In this document: one piece after another, positions 33,433 to 41,091 of the stretch | Layout of the letters: every line of letters begins with the position of its first letter | Numbering within the stretch: position 1 is the stretch's first letter | Assembly (NCBI GenBank): GCA_021776135.1 | Contig: JAJFGL010000002.1 | Coordinates: 124,001-188,000 of the forward strand | Reading direction: 5' to 3' | From: Kiloniellaceae bacterium | GTDB taxonomy: Bacteria; Pseudomonadota; Alphaproteobacteria; Kiloniellales; J153 | DNA: 64,000 nt | Notes under the pieces: model-generated | Database searches by the model: none | Seen by the model: only the letters and a program-made list of their open reading frames with translations | Told to the model about the DNA's origin: nothing | Program-made: the position numbers and the translations under genes

Positions 33433-34203
33433 ATGAAAAGGCGTTTTGCCCTCGTCGCAGCCGTCGCTTCGTTCGGAAGCGTCACGCTCGCGGACGATCT
33501 TAAGGCCGGCGCGGCCATCTCTCCTAATCTCCTGCCCCCGTTTGCCGGCCGGTCCGTCGATGACGCCGAAGGCGGGGATGGGGCCTTTCGTGGCTCCGGG
33601 CGCGCGCCCTGGGCCGTGGGCGTCAACGTGCTGAGCGTCGCGCACAAACACGGCAAGGAGGGCGGCGAGGGTGGAGAAGGCAAATACAAGCGCCGGAAGG
33701 GCAGAGAAGGCGGAGAAGGTGGAGAAGGTGGAGAAGGTCACTATCCCTACGGCGCGCCGCCGATCCATGGGGCGTTGCCGGCGATCCATCTCGGCTGTCG
33801 TTCGAACGAGCTTGCGGGAACCGCGATTGGCGCGGCGCTCGGCGGATTGATCGGCAGCCGCATCGGTAAAGGCGACGGCAAGCTTGCGGCCGTGGCCGCC
33901 GGAACCTTCCTGGGCCTCTTCCTTGGCCGCGACATCGGCGCCTCGCTCGACGCCGCCGACTACGCCTGTGCCGAGGCAGCCGCCAACCGGGCAGGCACCG
34001 CGCCAATCGGCACCCCGATCGTATGGAACAATCCAGACTCAGGGCACACTGGCACCATAACGCCCCTGCGCGAGGGTACGGTTTCCGGGACCGGTCAGTA
34101 CTGCCGCGAGTACCAGACCACGGCCGTCGTCGGCGGCGAGACCCAGCAAGCCTATGGCATGGCGTGTCGGCAGCCCGATGGGTCATGGAAGATCGTGCAG
34201 TAG
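33433..34203 (+). CDS. Glycine-zipper envelope protein of the 17-kDa surface-antigen type with EGG repeats
   Basis: From the ATG at 33433, 256 residues with a probable signal peptide (RRFALVAAVASFGSVTLA). Residues about 75-105 are a low-complexity GGEGGEG/GREGGEGGEGGEG stretch. A glycine-zipper membrane segment follows (GTAIGAALGGLIGSRIG..GTFLGLFLGRDIGASLD, about 133-180), then a C-terminal domain (IVWNNPDSGHTGTITPL, CREY, ACRQPDGSWKIV) typical of RT0821/Lpp0805 17-kDa antigens. No lipobox is obvious. It is probably an outer-membrane-associated protein. The same C-terminal domain appears in the RlpA protein 1.6 kb away. Confidence 0.82.
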   Translation: MKRRFALVAAVASFGSVTLADDLKAGAAISPNLLPPFAGRSVDDAEGGDGAFRGSGRAPWAVGVNVLSVAHKHGKEGGEGGEGKYKRRKGREGGEGGEGGEGHYPYGAPPIHGALPAIHLGCRSNELAGTAIGAALGGLIGSRIGKGDGKLAAVAAGTFLGLFLGRDIGASLDAADYACAEAAANRAGTAPIGTPIVWNNPDSGHTGTITPLREGTVSGTGQYCREYQTTAVVGGETQQAYGMACRQPDGSWKIVQ

Positions 34204-34236
34204 AGGGACACCGGCCGCCCGTCGGATTGCCCGGTG

Positions 34237-35628
34237 TCAGCGCCGGATTTCGGAAATGAAGTCTTCGAACTTTCCGGCCTCGGCCCCTGTCAACGAGTCG
34301 TGAAACGAGAGCGAAACCTCAAACGGATGCCCGAACTTGTCCCTGACCCAGTCGCGCAATGCCTCCTGCTCTTTGGCCGTGAGCGGGCGCGCGGTCGAAA
34401 GGCGCAGCTCGATGCTCTCTAGGCTCTTTTGCACGAACTGGTACCGCCGCACCGGCGCGCGGGCTTGCATCGCCTGAAGGTCCGACGACGACAGCAGCGG
34501 CCAACGCGCCTCGCCGTCCGGCATGATAAGCATGTTCTGCTCGCGCCCTAGGATACGTCGCAGGACGGGCAGGCCCCTCCCACAGGCACAGGGTTCGCCG
34601 GCCTCCGCGTAATCCCCGATATCGTATCGGATGAGTGGCATGGCAAAATTGTGCAGCGGCGTGACGATGACCCGGCCGATTTCGCCCGGTTTGCAGGGCT
34701 CGCCGCGCTCGTTCAGCACCTCGACGAAGATGCCCTCGGATTGGACATGGTAGTGCTCCGCCGTAGGGCATTGGAGGGCGATATAACCGGCTTCGCGAGC
34801 GGTGTACATGTCAACGAGCGGCACGCCCCAGACTTCCTGGCAGAGCGTACGCGTGGCCGGCTGGAGCACCTCCGAGATGGTTTCCACTTGGCACAATCTA
34901 GGCAGCTGTATGCCCTTTTCCAGGCAATATTCGGCCAGGCGGTGAACAATGCTAGGATGGGTCAAGAGGTAGTCGGGGTTCTCGCGCCGCAGCCACTCCA
35001 CCTGCTGCTCGACTGTGGACGTGATGTTTAGGCTGACCGAGGGGCCAGTCGCGAAGACCAGGCGGCTGGCGTGACCCCAATTGTCGGAGACCGCGCCATC
35101 GGGGTAGGGCGCCTTGCCATGCCCGGACTCTCGGATCGTGGCGAGCTTTCCGTTCATGTCCCGCCGGTGCCAGAAGTGATCGCGCAGGGTGAAGGCGCTC
35201 CAAAACAGGCCCCACAGCTCGGTCCTGACCGCCCGGATCGCCCGGCCCGTCGAGCCCGAGGTAAAGATCTCGTCAGTGCTCCCATGACTGCCGGGGAGAT
35301 CGACGCTGATGAGTGCGTCGCCGGCGTTCTGCACGTCCTCGCGGCGCAGGATCGGAATCTCCCGCCAGCTATCCAGGTCGAAGGCACTCCCAGGCGCGGT
35401 GGGCGCGTTCTTCAGGCGCTCGCGATAGAACGGCACGCTGCGCCGCGCGTGAGCCAACAGTCTCTGGAGTTGTCCGAATTGTGCCGCTTCGAGCTTTTCC
35501 GCGGGCCACCACTGGCTTCGCTCGAGCTGGAACAGAATGGCCAACAAGGCCGAGGCCCGCGGATCGGGCACGGCCGGCCACTCGATCTCTTCAATCGATG
35601 ACTTGACGGGGTGCTCGGTCATTGTCAC
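34237..35628 (-). CDS. PaaK/CapK-like AMP-dependent ligase
   Basis: A 463-residue adenylate-forming enzyme of the phenylacetate-CoA ligase/coenzyme F390 synthetase-like group. The phosphate-binding loop IFTSGSTGR is at about residues 120-128, YTAREAGYIALQCP follows at about 277, and PLIRYDIGDYAEAG near 333 is the conserved adenylation segment, followed by CACGRGLPVLRRILGR. Which carboxylic acid it activates is unknown. Unlike the second PaaK-like gene at 51203, it has no transporter neighbours and lies within a cluster of envelope genes in a repeat-bounded island, which suggests lipid or polysaccharide modification (speculative). Confidence 0.85.
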   Translation of the reverse strand: MTMTEHPVKSSIEEIEWPAVPDPRASALLAILFQLERSQWWPAEKLEAAQFGQLQRLLAHARRSVPFYRERLKNAPTAPGSAFDLDSWREIPILRREDVQNAGDALISVDLPGSHGSTDEIFTSGSTGRAIRAVRTELWGLFWSAFTLRDHFWHRRDMNGKLATIRESGHGKAPYPDGAVSDNWGHASRLVFATGPSVSLNITSTVEQQVEWLRRENPDYLLTHPSIVHRLAEYCLEKGIQLPRLCQVETISEVLQPATRTLCQEVWGVPLVDMYTAREAGYIALQCPTAEHYHVQSEGIFVEVLNERGEPCKPGEIGRVIVTPLHNFAMPLIRYDIGDYAEAGEPCACGRGLPVLRRILGREQNMLIMPDGEARWPLLSSSDLQAMQARAPVRRYQFVQKSLESIELRLSTARPLTAKEQEALRDWVRDKFGHPFEVSLSFHDSLTGAEAGKFEDFISEIRR

Positions 35629-35697
35629 TTCATGGGGCTATTCCGCCAGGGGCGATTCCCAGCCTTGGATCGATCGGCCTTGATGGCGTGTCTGTCT

Positions 35698-35735
35698 AGA
35701 GCATGATCTGATCTGATTGATTCGGATCATGCTCT
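35698..35735. repeat. GAGCATGATC palindromic repeat
   Basis: A perfect 11-bp inverted repeat, AGAGCATGATC (35698-35708) and GATCATGCTCT (35725-35735), with a 16-base spacer of GATC-like steps. Repeats of this look are dispersed in many alphaproteobacterial genomes. It lies between the RlpA gene and the PaaK-like gene and may end transcription of the former. Confidence 0.7.
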
Positions 35736-35798
35736 CTAACTTCTTGATTGGTCTCATTTTTGGACGGCGAACCGGGTGCTACTTCGCCTGTAAATGCT

Positions 35799-36605
35799 CT
35801 AAGTACCCGTCTTACGTTCACGGACGATTTGCCAAGAGCCGTCGTCTTCCCGGCAGGCCCGGCCAATGTAGACGGCCGCTCCGGGATCGTCCCCGGCCGT
35901 CCGGCGATAATTGCGGCAGAATGGCCTGGTCGTTTCGCTTGGTTCAGTCAAGGGGACGATCGATCCTTGGCGTCCAGTGTTCGGATTCGCCCAAAAGAAC
36001 TTGCTGGGCCTGGTGCCGTGTTCCATGGCCCTACTCAGTACCGGAAGGTAATGCTCGGCGTCTGACGGTTCGCTTCGCGCTTGAGCCAACTGGATCGGAG
36101 GATCGGGCCTGTCGGCGCTGACGACCTGGACCCGGACCTCGGCAGTACCCGCGCGGACGAAACCGAGTTCACCGGCGGCACGCCTCGATACGTCGATCAC
36201 GCGATTGCCGGCGAAGGGCCCTCGGTCGTTGATCGTCAGAATGACCGAGCGCCGATTGGCCAGATTGGTCACCTTGACCCGCGCACCCAAGGGCAAAGTC
36301 TTATGGGCCGCGGTCATGGCATTCATGTCATACCGCTGTCCGCTTGCCGTCCTACGGCCATGGAATTTGCCTCCGTACCACGAAGCTATGCCGGTCCGGT
36401 CGTAATTGGAATCGGCGCGCGGCACATAGCGGACGCCGTTGATGGTGTAGGGCTTACCGATACTCGCTGTGGAGCCCGCTCTACCAGGCGCTCCGCCGGG
36501 CATGGAACAGGCGGTTGTCAGCAGAACGAGGACAACCGCCAGCCCAACCATAGGCGAAACGCAGCTGACGCCGAGGTCGCGACGCTGAAGTGGGACAAGG
36601 GTCAC
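35799..36605 (-). CDS. rlpA: RlpA-like lipoprotein with an appended 17-kDa-antigen-type domain
   Basis: A 268-residue lipoprotein (lipobox LTTAC, Cys at about 33). Residues about 65-165 are the RlpA double-psi beta-barrel: GIASWYGGKFHGRRTASGQRYDM, MTAAHKTLPLGARVKVTNL, and INDRGPFAGNRVIDVS. RlpA proteins cleave or bind denuded peptidoglycan at division sites. In place of the usual SPOR domain the C-terminal ~65 residues (FFWANPNTGRQGSIVPL, CRNY, ACREDDGSWQIV) match the 17-kDa surface-antigen tail found in the gene at 33433. That fusion is unusual. It lies 16 bp downstream of the peptidoglycan-binding lipoprotein gene. Confidence 0.85.
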   Translation of the reverse strand: MTLVPLQRRDLGVSCVSPMVGLAVVLVLLTTACSMPGGAPGRAGSTASIGKPYTINGVRYVPRADSNYDRTGIASWYGGKFHGRRTASGQRYDMNAMTAAHKTLPLGARVKVTNLANRRSVILTINDRGPFAGNRVIDVSRRAAGELGFVRAGTAEVRVQVVSADRPDPPIQLAQARSEPSDAEHYLPVLSRAMEHGTRPSKFFWANPNTGRQGSIVPLTEPSETTRPFCRNYRRTAGDDPGAAVYIGRACREDDGSWQIVRERKTGT

Positions 36606-36621
36606 AGGCCTTATTGGGGCC

Positions 36622-37104
36622 CTACTGTGGCAGCCCGGCGGCCTGGCTCTCGATGTTCAGGGCGACCTGTCCCGAGAGCTTGCCGTCGGCCAACATGCCA
36701 TGATCGAGCTGATATTGCCGAATCGCCGAGTTTGTCTTGGGGCCGTACTGGCCGTCGACGGGGCCGGGTTCGTAGCCGAGCCGGGCTAGATTGGCTTGGG
36801 TCGCCGCGACCATGTTCGAGGTCTTGGCGCCGCCGGAGGCCGCCTGGTTCGGCGTCGTGGAGTATTGCTTCCAGATCGGCTCGCCCAGGTTGATCTTGTC
36901 CGGGTCCGTGAAGCCTCCGAACGCGGCGCCGAGGCCGGTGCCGATCAGTGCGCCTTGCAAGACCGAAAGCCCGGTCACGGCGCCGACCACGGCCCCGGCG
37001 GCGGCGCCGATCCCGCCGCCCGAGATCGCGCGGTCTTCGGGCGCCGTGCCGCAGGCCGCTACGACCAATCCAAGTGCCAGTACAAGAGATCGAGAGCGGA
37101 GCAT
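36622..37104 (-). CDS. Glycine-zipper lipoprotein with peptidoglycan-binding domain
   Basis: A 160-residue lipoprotein (MLRSRSLVLALGLVVAAC, lipobox VAAC). Residues about 28-66 are a glycine zipper (SGGGIGAAAGAVVGAVTG, GALIGTGLGAAFGGF) and residues about 100-155 are a PG_binding_1 repeat (ANLARLGYEPGPVDGQYGPKTNSAIRQYQLDHG). It probably links the outer membrane to peptidoglycan. It is upstream of and likely cotranscribed with the RlpA-like gene. Confidence 0.87.
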   Translation of the reverse strand: MLRSRSLVLALGLVVAACGTAPEDRAISGGGIGAAAGAVVGAVTGLSVLQGALIGTGLGAAFGGFTDPDKINLGEPIWKQYSTTPNQAASGGAKTSNMVAATQANLARLGYEPGPVDGQYGPKTNSAIRQYQLDHGMLADGKLSGQVALNIESQAAGLPQ

Positions 37105-37459
37105 GACGGCACCTCTTCGTTTTCAGCCGACCCAGCCGCCTAGACTTGTCCTCTGCTAGGCAAAGCTGCTGGGGCTCGTTTTCAATTACTAATATCACAT
37201 CTGGCACATGATCTCAACTGCCTAGTCCGGCACTGCCTAGTCCGGCGCGTCTCATGGGATGGTCAGGACGCGTGGTGGAATGACCGCTTTGTGAACCGCA
37301 AGCGGACCTTGAGCCAAGCCACAATGAACGACCGCAATTGGGCGTAAAGCTGACGTGATCCGCCAAAAAGCGGACGCTCGGGGCGCTGGTTCGGCTGGAT
37401 TTCTAACTGAGACACCACCCCGCTTTACCGCGCCCACGCGCGAGTCCTATGATCGGCCC
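37105..37459. other. Intergenic region with the right end of the island
   Basis: No gene is apparent in these 355 bp. They contain a 15-bp perfect tandem duplication (ACTGCCTAGTCCGGC at 37217-37231 and 37232-37246) and the right copy of the island-end repeat (37399-37419). Confidence 0.55.
37399..37419 (-). repeat. Right 21-bp inverted repeat of the putative island
   Basis: Reverse complement GGTGGTGTCTCAGTTAGAAAT matches 32804-32824 at 19 of 21 positions. It lies 41 bp before the DUF2244 start codon. Confidence 0.6.
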
Positions 37460-37948
37460 ATGGCCCGCAAGGATCTTCTTTTCGATGTTATCTTGACCCC
37501 GAACCGCAGCCTGAGCCCGCGCGGTTTCGTGATTTTGATGACGGCGGTCTGCGTGGTCAGTTTCGCCGCCGGCCTGGCGTTTTTCCTGGCCGGGGCCTGG
37601 CCGGTGGTGGGCTTTTTCGGCCTCGACGTGGCGCTGATTTACCTGGCCTTCCGGATCAATTACCGCCGCGCCGCCATGCACGAAAGCTTGCGCCTGACCC
37701 GCGAGGCCCTCACGGTCGAACGGGTCGATCACCGGGGCGAGAGCGAGACCTGGCGGTTCTCGCCGGCTTGGATGCAGGTCGAAGCCGGTCCGGCGGCGAA
37801 TGGCGGCCTGGCCTTGCGATCCCACGGCCGGGTTTTGATGATCGGCCGCTTCCTGACCATGAAAGAACGCCGCGGTCTCGCCCAGGCCTTGGGCCGGGCC
37901 TTGATCCGGGCACGCGCGTCATGCCTTCCCTGCGCACCGCGCGCCTGA
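37460..37948 (+). CDS. DUF2244 membrane protein
   Basis: A 162-residue protein with two membrane helices near the N-terminus (about 22-42 and 46-65) and a soluble C-terminal part. LTPNRSLSPRGFVILM, the FFGLDVALIYLAFRINYRRA segment and the WMQVEAG region are the DUF2244 pattern, a family often found near cytochrome oxidase genes but without a defined function. It overlaps the following GNAT gene by 28 bases, which implies cotranscription. Confidence 0.86.
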   Translation: MARKDLLFDVILTPNRSLSPRGFVILMTAVCVVSFAAGLAFFLAGAWPVVGFFGLDVALIYLAFRINYRRAAMHESLRLTREALTVERVDHRGESETWRFSPAWMQVEAGPAANGGLALRSHGRVLMIGRFLTMKERRGLAQALGRALIRARASCLPCAPRA

Positions 37949-38445
37949 CCCTCTATGCGCCCCGCCTGGCGGATTTGGCGGCCCGCCTGGCCATGGACCG
38001 CGATCCCCGGGTCATGGCTTTCATCGGCCCGGTGCCCGAGGATGCGCAAGTCCAGAGAGCGGAAGTCCGCGCCCTTATCCTGAGCGTCGGTAAGGTGAGC
38101 GGCGGCTTCTTTCACGTCGAAGAGACCTCGGCCCCCGGCTTCCTGGGCTGGTGCGGCCTGTTCCCCTTGGAGGACAGCGGCCTGATCGAGATCGGCTACC
38201 GCTTCACCCATGCCGCCTGGGGCCGGGGCATTGCCACCGAGGCGGCGCGCGCGGTCCTCGATCACGGCTTCAGGGCGCTCAAGCTCGACCCCATCGTGGC
38301 GGTGGCCCATCCCGAAAACCGGGCCTCGCGAGCGGTCTTGAGTAAAATTGGCCTACGACGTGAAGGCACGGCCTTTCACTACGGAATGGATTTGCCCTTT
38401 TACCGCTTGCCTTTGACCGAGTATCAGAGCCCTAGGGCCTGTTGA
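37921..38445 (+). CDS. GNAT-family N-acetyltransferase (C-terminus altered by element insertion)
   Basis: A 174-residue RimJ/RimL-type acetyltransferase: LRTARLTLYAPRLADLAARLAM, IGYRFTHAAWGRGIATEAARAVLDHGF (acetyl-CoA loop GRGIAT) and VAHPENRASRAVLSKIGLRREG. The substrate is unknown. The last codons (..SPRAC) and the TGA stop lie inside element A. Removing the element and one CTAG gives a tail SPSTSVME-stop that overlaps the dapB 3' end, so only the extreme C-terminus changed. Confidence 0.86.
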   Translation: MPSLRTARLTLYAPRLADLAARLAMDRDPRVMAFIGPVPEDAQVQRAEVRALILSVGKVSGGFFHVEETSAPGFLGWCGLFPLEDSGLIEIGYRFTHAAWGRGIATEAARAVLDHGFRALKLDPIVAVAHPENRASRAVLSKIGLRREGTAFHYGMDLPFYRLPLTEYQSPRAC

Positions 38446-38698
38446 CACTTAGGATACCGCCGCGGTTGGGCCAAAATGACGCGAGGTTAGGAGCGCGGAC
38501 GCAGGACATGCAGCGCATATTAAAGGACGAGCGACGCGGCCTCGCGTCATTCTGGCCCAATCCCGCTGGGACGGGTCGTATTATCCCACCCGCCGCGTCG
38601 CGAACGGCTTGTGGGGGGCCTGCCACACGGCGCCGCACGCTCCTAACGGGTGGGATAATCCGATCCCGCCTCGGCCGCATCCTAAGTGTCAACAAGCC
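38436..38698. mobile_element. Miniature element family A (263 bp), CTAG-targeting
   Basis: Terminal inverted repeats of 20 bp with one mismatch (38436-38455 and 38679-38698) are flanked by CTAG on both sides (38432-38435 and 38699-38702). Inside are two further inverted repeats: 19 bp with one mismatch (38468-38486 / 38540-38558) and 13 bp perfect (38580-38592 / 38647-38659). There is no coding capacity. CTAG targets with duplicated TA are known for IS630-type transposases, and other families also use CTAG, so the parent family is open. The ends supply the stop codons of both flanking genes. Confidence 0.88.
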
Positions 38699-39497
38699 CT
38701 AGCACGTCGGTCATGGAATAAAGCCCGGCTGGCTTACCCCGGGTCCAGAGGGCGGCCTTGACCGCGCCGCGGGCATAGATATCGCGGGCCGTGGCCTTGT
38801 GGGTTATTTCGATCCGCTCGCCCTCGGCGGCGAAGATGACACTGTGGTCGCCGGTCACGTCGCCGCCGCGCAGGGCCGCGAAACCGATGTCGCCGCGCCG
38901 GCGCTCGCCGGTCATGCCGTCGCGGCCGCGCTGGGCGACGCTATCGAGATCGACCCCGCGTCCCGCTGCCGCCGACCGGCCCAGGGCCAGGGCCGTGCCC
39001 GAGGGGGCATCGACTTTCCAGCGGTGGTGCATCTCGACGATTTCGATGTCGTAGTCGGGGTCGAGCATGGCCGCCGTCTTCTCCACCAGGGCCAGGAGGA
39101 CATTGACCCCGAGGCTCATATTGGCGGCCTGGACGATGGGGATATGGTAGGCCGCGCGCTCGATCGCGGCCTGCTGTTCAGGGTCGAGACCGGTGGTGCC
39201 CAGGACATAGGCGACCTGGCCCTGGGCCGCCAGTTCCGCGTGGCGCCGGCTGGCCGCCGGGGCGGTGAAATCGATAACCGCCTGAGCCTGGGCGAAAAGC
39301 TCAAGCGGATCGCCGATAACCGCCTTGCCGAGCTTGCCCAGCCCGGCCAGCTCGCCCAGATCCTGGCCGACGACGGGGCTGGCGGGGGCCTCGCTGCCGC
39401 CCGCGATCTCGCAGCCTGGGGTTTCGGCGATGGTTTTCAGCAACATGCGCCCCATGCGCCCGGCACAGCCGACGACACCGATCTCGATGGTCTCCAT
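38682..39497 (-). CDS. dapB: 4-Hydroxy-tetrahydrodipicolinate reductase
   Basis: A 271-residue NAD(P)H-dependent reductase of lysine and diaminopimelate synthesis. The nucleotide site VVGCAGRMGRMLL is at residues 8-20, the catalytic EMHHRWKVDAPSGTAL block (His-His, Lys) at about 156-171, and HSVIFAAEGERIEITHKA near 222. The C-terminus MTDVLGLVDT ends at a stop inside element A. Without the element the frame would read DVLGL-stop, the usual DapB ending, so the insertion adds three residues (VDT) and is probably harmless. Confidence 0.97.
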   Translation of the reverse strand: METIEIGVVGCAGRMGRMLLKTIAETPGCEIAGGSEAPASPVVGQDLGELAGLGKLGKAVIGDPLELFAQAQAVIDFTAPAASRRHAELAAQGQVAYVLGTTGLDPEQQAAIERAAYHIPIVQAANMSLGVNVLLALVEKTAAMLDPDYDIEIVEMHHRWKVDAPSGTALALGRSAAAGRGVDLDSVAQRGRDGMTGERRRGDIGFAALRGGDVTGDHSVIFAAEGERIEITHKATARDIYARGAVKAALWTRGKPAGLYSMTDVLGLVDT

Positions 39498-39650
39498 TTT
39501 TCGTAAAACTCCCTGCTACCCGCTTGGCCAGGCCGGTTTAGCACGGCGATCACGTTTCGAGAAGGGAACGAGTTCATTCCACAACCGGAATGAACTCCTT
39601 GGCCGCGATGTTCTTGGGGATTGGTGCCGGAGGCCTTATCTATCTCAGGC

Positions 39651-40409
39651 ATGATCCCGCTTCACGACGATAATCCCACCACCAGGTTCCCCTATGTCAC
39701 CATTGGCCTGATCGTGGCCTGCACCCTGGTGTTTTTGTGGCAGCAGTCCCTGGCCCCGGCGGCGGCGCGGCAGGTTGTCTACAGCTATGGCATGATTCCG
39801 GCGGTGCTGTTCGGCGAGGCCAGGCTTGCCGCCGATCTCGTGGCCTTGCCGGCCATGTTTTCGATTCTGACCTCCATGTTCATGCATGGCGGTTGGATGC
39901 ACTTGATCGGCAACATGCTTTACCTCTGGATTTTCGGGAACAACATTGAAGACGCGACCGGTCCTGGCCGTTTTATCGTCTTTTACCTGCTTAGCGGCGC
40001 GGCGGCGGCCATGAGCCAGGCCTTCGTGGACCCGGCCTCGACCGTGCCCATGATCGGGGCCAGCGGCGCCATCGGCGGGGTTCTGGGCGCCTATGCGCTC
40101 TTGTTTCCTCACGCCCGCATCTTGGTCTTGATTCCCCTCGGCTTTTTCATCACCACGCTGCGGATTCCGGCGCTGTGGGTTCTGGGTTTTTGGTTCGTTT
40201 TGCAATTCGTGCAGTCGGCCCTCGCCCCGGCGGGCGCCGGCGGCGTCGCCTATTGGGCCCACATTGGCGGGTTTCTGGCCGGCATGGTTCTAATTCTGCC
40301 GTTCAAGGGCAAGGGCTTCCCCTTGTTCGGTGGATCGCGCGCCAAGCCGCGCCGGTCGGCGAGCCGGATACCGCGCAGCGGCAAGTCCCGGCGCGGCCCT
40401 TGGGGGTAA
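39651..40409 (+). CDS. Rhomboid-family intramembrane serine protease
   Basis: From the ATG at 39651, 252 residues with about six membrane helices. MHGGWMHLIGNMLYLWIFGNNIED, GASGAIGGVLGAY with the nucleophile Ser, and WAHIGGFLAGM with the catalytic His give the Ser-His dyad. Rhomboids cleave membrane proteins within the bilayer; the substrate is unknown. The C-terminal ~35 residues are basic and disordered. The upstream in-frame start would add 10 residues without family similarity. Confidence 0.93.
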   Translation: MIPLHDDNPTTRFPYVTIGLIVACTLVFLWQQSLAPAAARQVVYSYGMIPAVLFGEARLAADLVALPAMFSILTSMFMHGGWMHLIGNMLYLWIFGNNIEDATGPGRFIVFYLLSGAAAAMSQAFVDPASTVPMIGASGAIGGVLGAYALLFPHARILVLIPLGFFITTLRIPALWVLGFWFVLQFVQSALAPAGAGGVAYWAHIGGFLAGMVLILPFKGKGFPLFGGSRAKPRRSASRIPRSGKSRRGPWG

Positions 40410-40413
40410 GCCC

Positions 40414-40489
40414 TGCTAAAATCGGCCATTTTCCGCCGTTTTAGATTTTGTTAATCCCGATACCTCAAACTTGTTGAAGTGTTGAGGTA
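40414..40489 (+). promoter_or_regulatory. Tandem hairpins in the rhomboid to RHH-protein gap
   Basis: Just after the rhomboid stop there is an imperfect hairpin (CTAAAA..CGG / CCG..TTTTAG, about 40414-40443) followed by ATTTTGTT, resembling an intrinsic terminator. A second hairpin follows at 40461-40489: TACCTCAA-ACTT closed by GTTG and paired with AAGT-TTGAGGTA apart from one bulged G. It could be part of the leader or the operator of the 40547 gene. Confidence 0.5.
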
Positions 40490-40546
40490 AATGCCGGATA
40501 TCGCTTTCGCGGGCGATTCGGGCCTTTCGCGGGAGTAATAAGCATC

Positions 40547-41077
40547 GTGACGGCTTTCATGGACAGCATCCCATTTTTCCTGCGCCGGCCCTTGGAGCGG
40601 GATTCTCTCAAGCAGCGAATTGAATTCAAACCGCGCGCCCAGGCCCCGGCCCAAACGCCCCGTCCCCAGGACATCATTCACGGTGGCGCGCCGCCGCTTC
40701 AGCCCGATTTCCTGACCGCGACGACGTCGCGCGCCGTGCCGCCTCTGGCCGTGGCCAGCGTCGATAGCGCCGGGGTGGTCGATCTAACCGCGCACCGGGG
40801 GGCGGCGCGGGTTAGCCCCGCCCTGCGCAAGATGAGCCAAGCCCTCCATGCGGTTTTCGAAGCCGAAGCCGGCGTCGAGGGCGAGGATGACGACGCGGCC
40901 TTTCAAGTCACCCTGCCGCGCAGCGTCATTCGCCAAATCCGCCTATGCGCGGCCGAACAGGGCACGACCCACCGGGCGGTGGTGCTGCGCGCCCTGCGCG
41001 GCGCCGGCCTGAATATCCCCGAAGGCGCCGATGTGGACCGCCGCGTCCAGGCCGCGAAGCGGCGCTACCAAGCTTAA
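40547..41077 (+). CDS. Hypothetical protein with C-terminal ribbon-helix-helix-like segment
   Basis: A 176-residue protein starting at GTG 40547 (ATG 40559 is an alternative). Residues 1-110 are Pro/Ala-rich and look mostly disordered. Residues about 118-176 (FQVTLPRSVIRQIRLCAAEQGTTHRAVVLRALRGAG) look like a ribbon-helix-helix DNA-binding fold: a beta-strand followed by two helices. No partner toxin gene is adjacent. I do not recognise a named family; an alphaproteobacteria-restricted chromosomal regulator is plausible. Confidence 0.6.
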   Translation: MTAFMDSIPFFLRRPLERDSLKQRIEFKPRAQAPAQTPRPQDIIHGGAPPLQPDFLTATTSRAVPPLAVASVDSAGVVDLTAHRGAARVSPALRKMSQALHAVFEAEAGVEGEDDDAAFQVTLPRSVIRQIRLCAAEQGTTHRAVVLRALRGAGLNIPEGADVDRRVQAAKRRYQA

Positions 41078-41091
41078 GATTTCAGTAAGAT

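Noticed and set aside
33640-33740. Short regular repeats that could suggest a CRISPR array
   Set aside because: Units are 6-9 bp without spacers and are in frame in a coding sequence (Glu-Gly-Gly), so this is a low-complexity protein segment.
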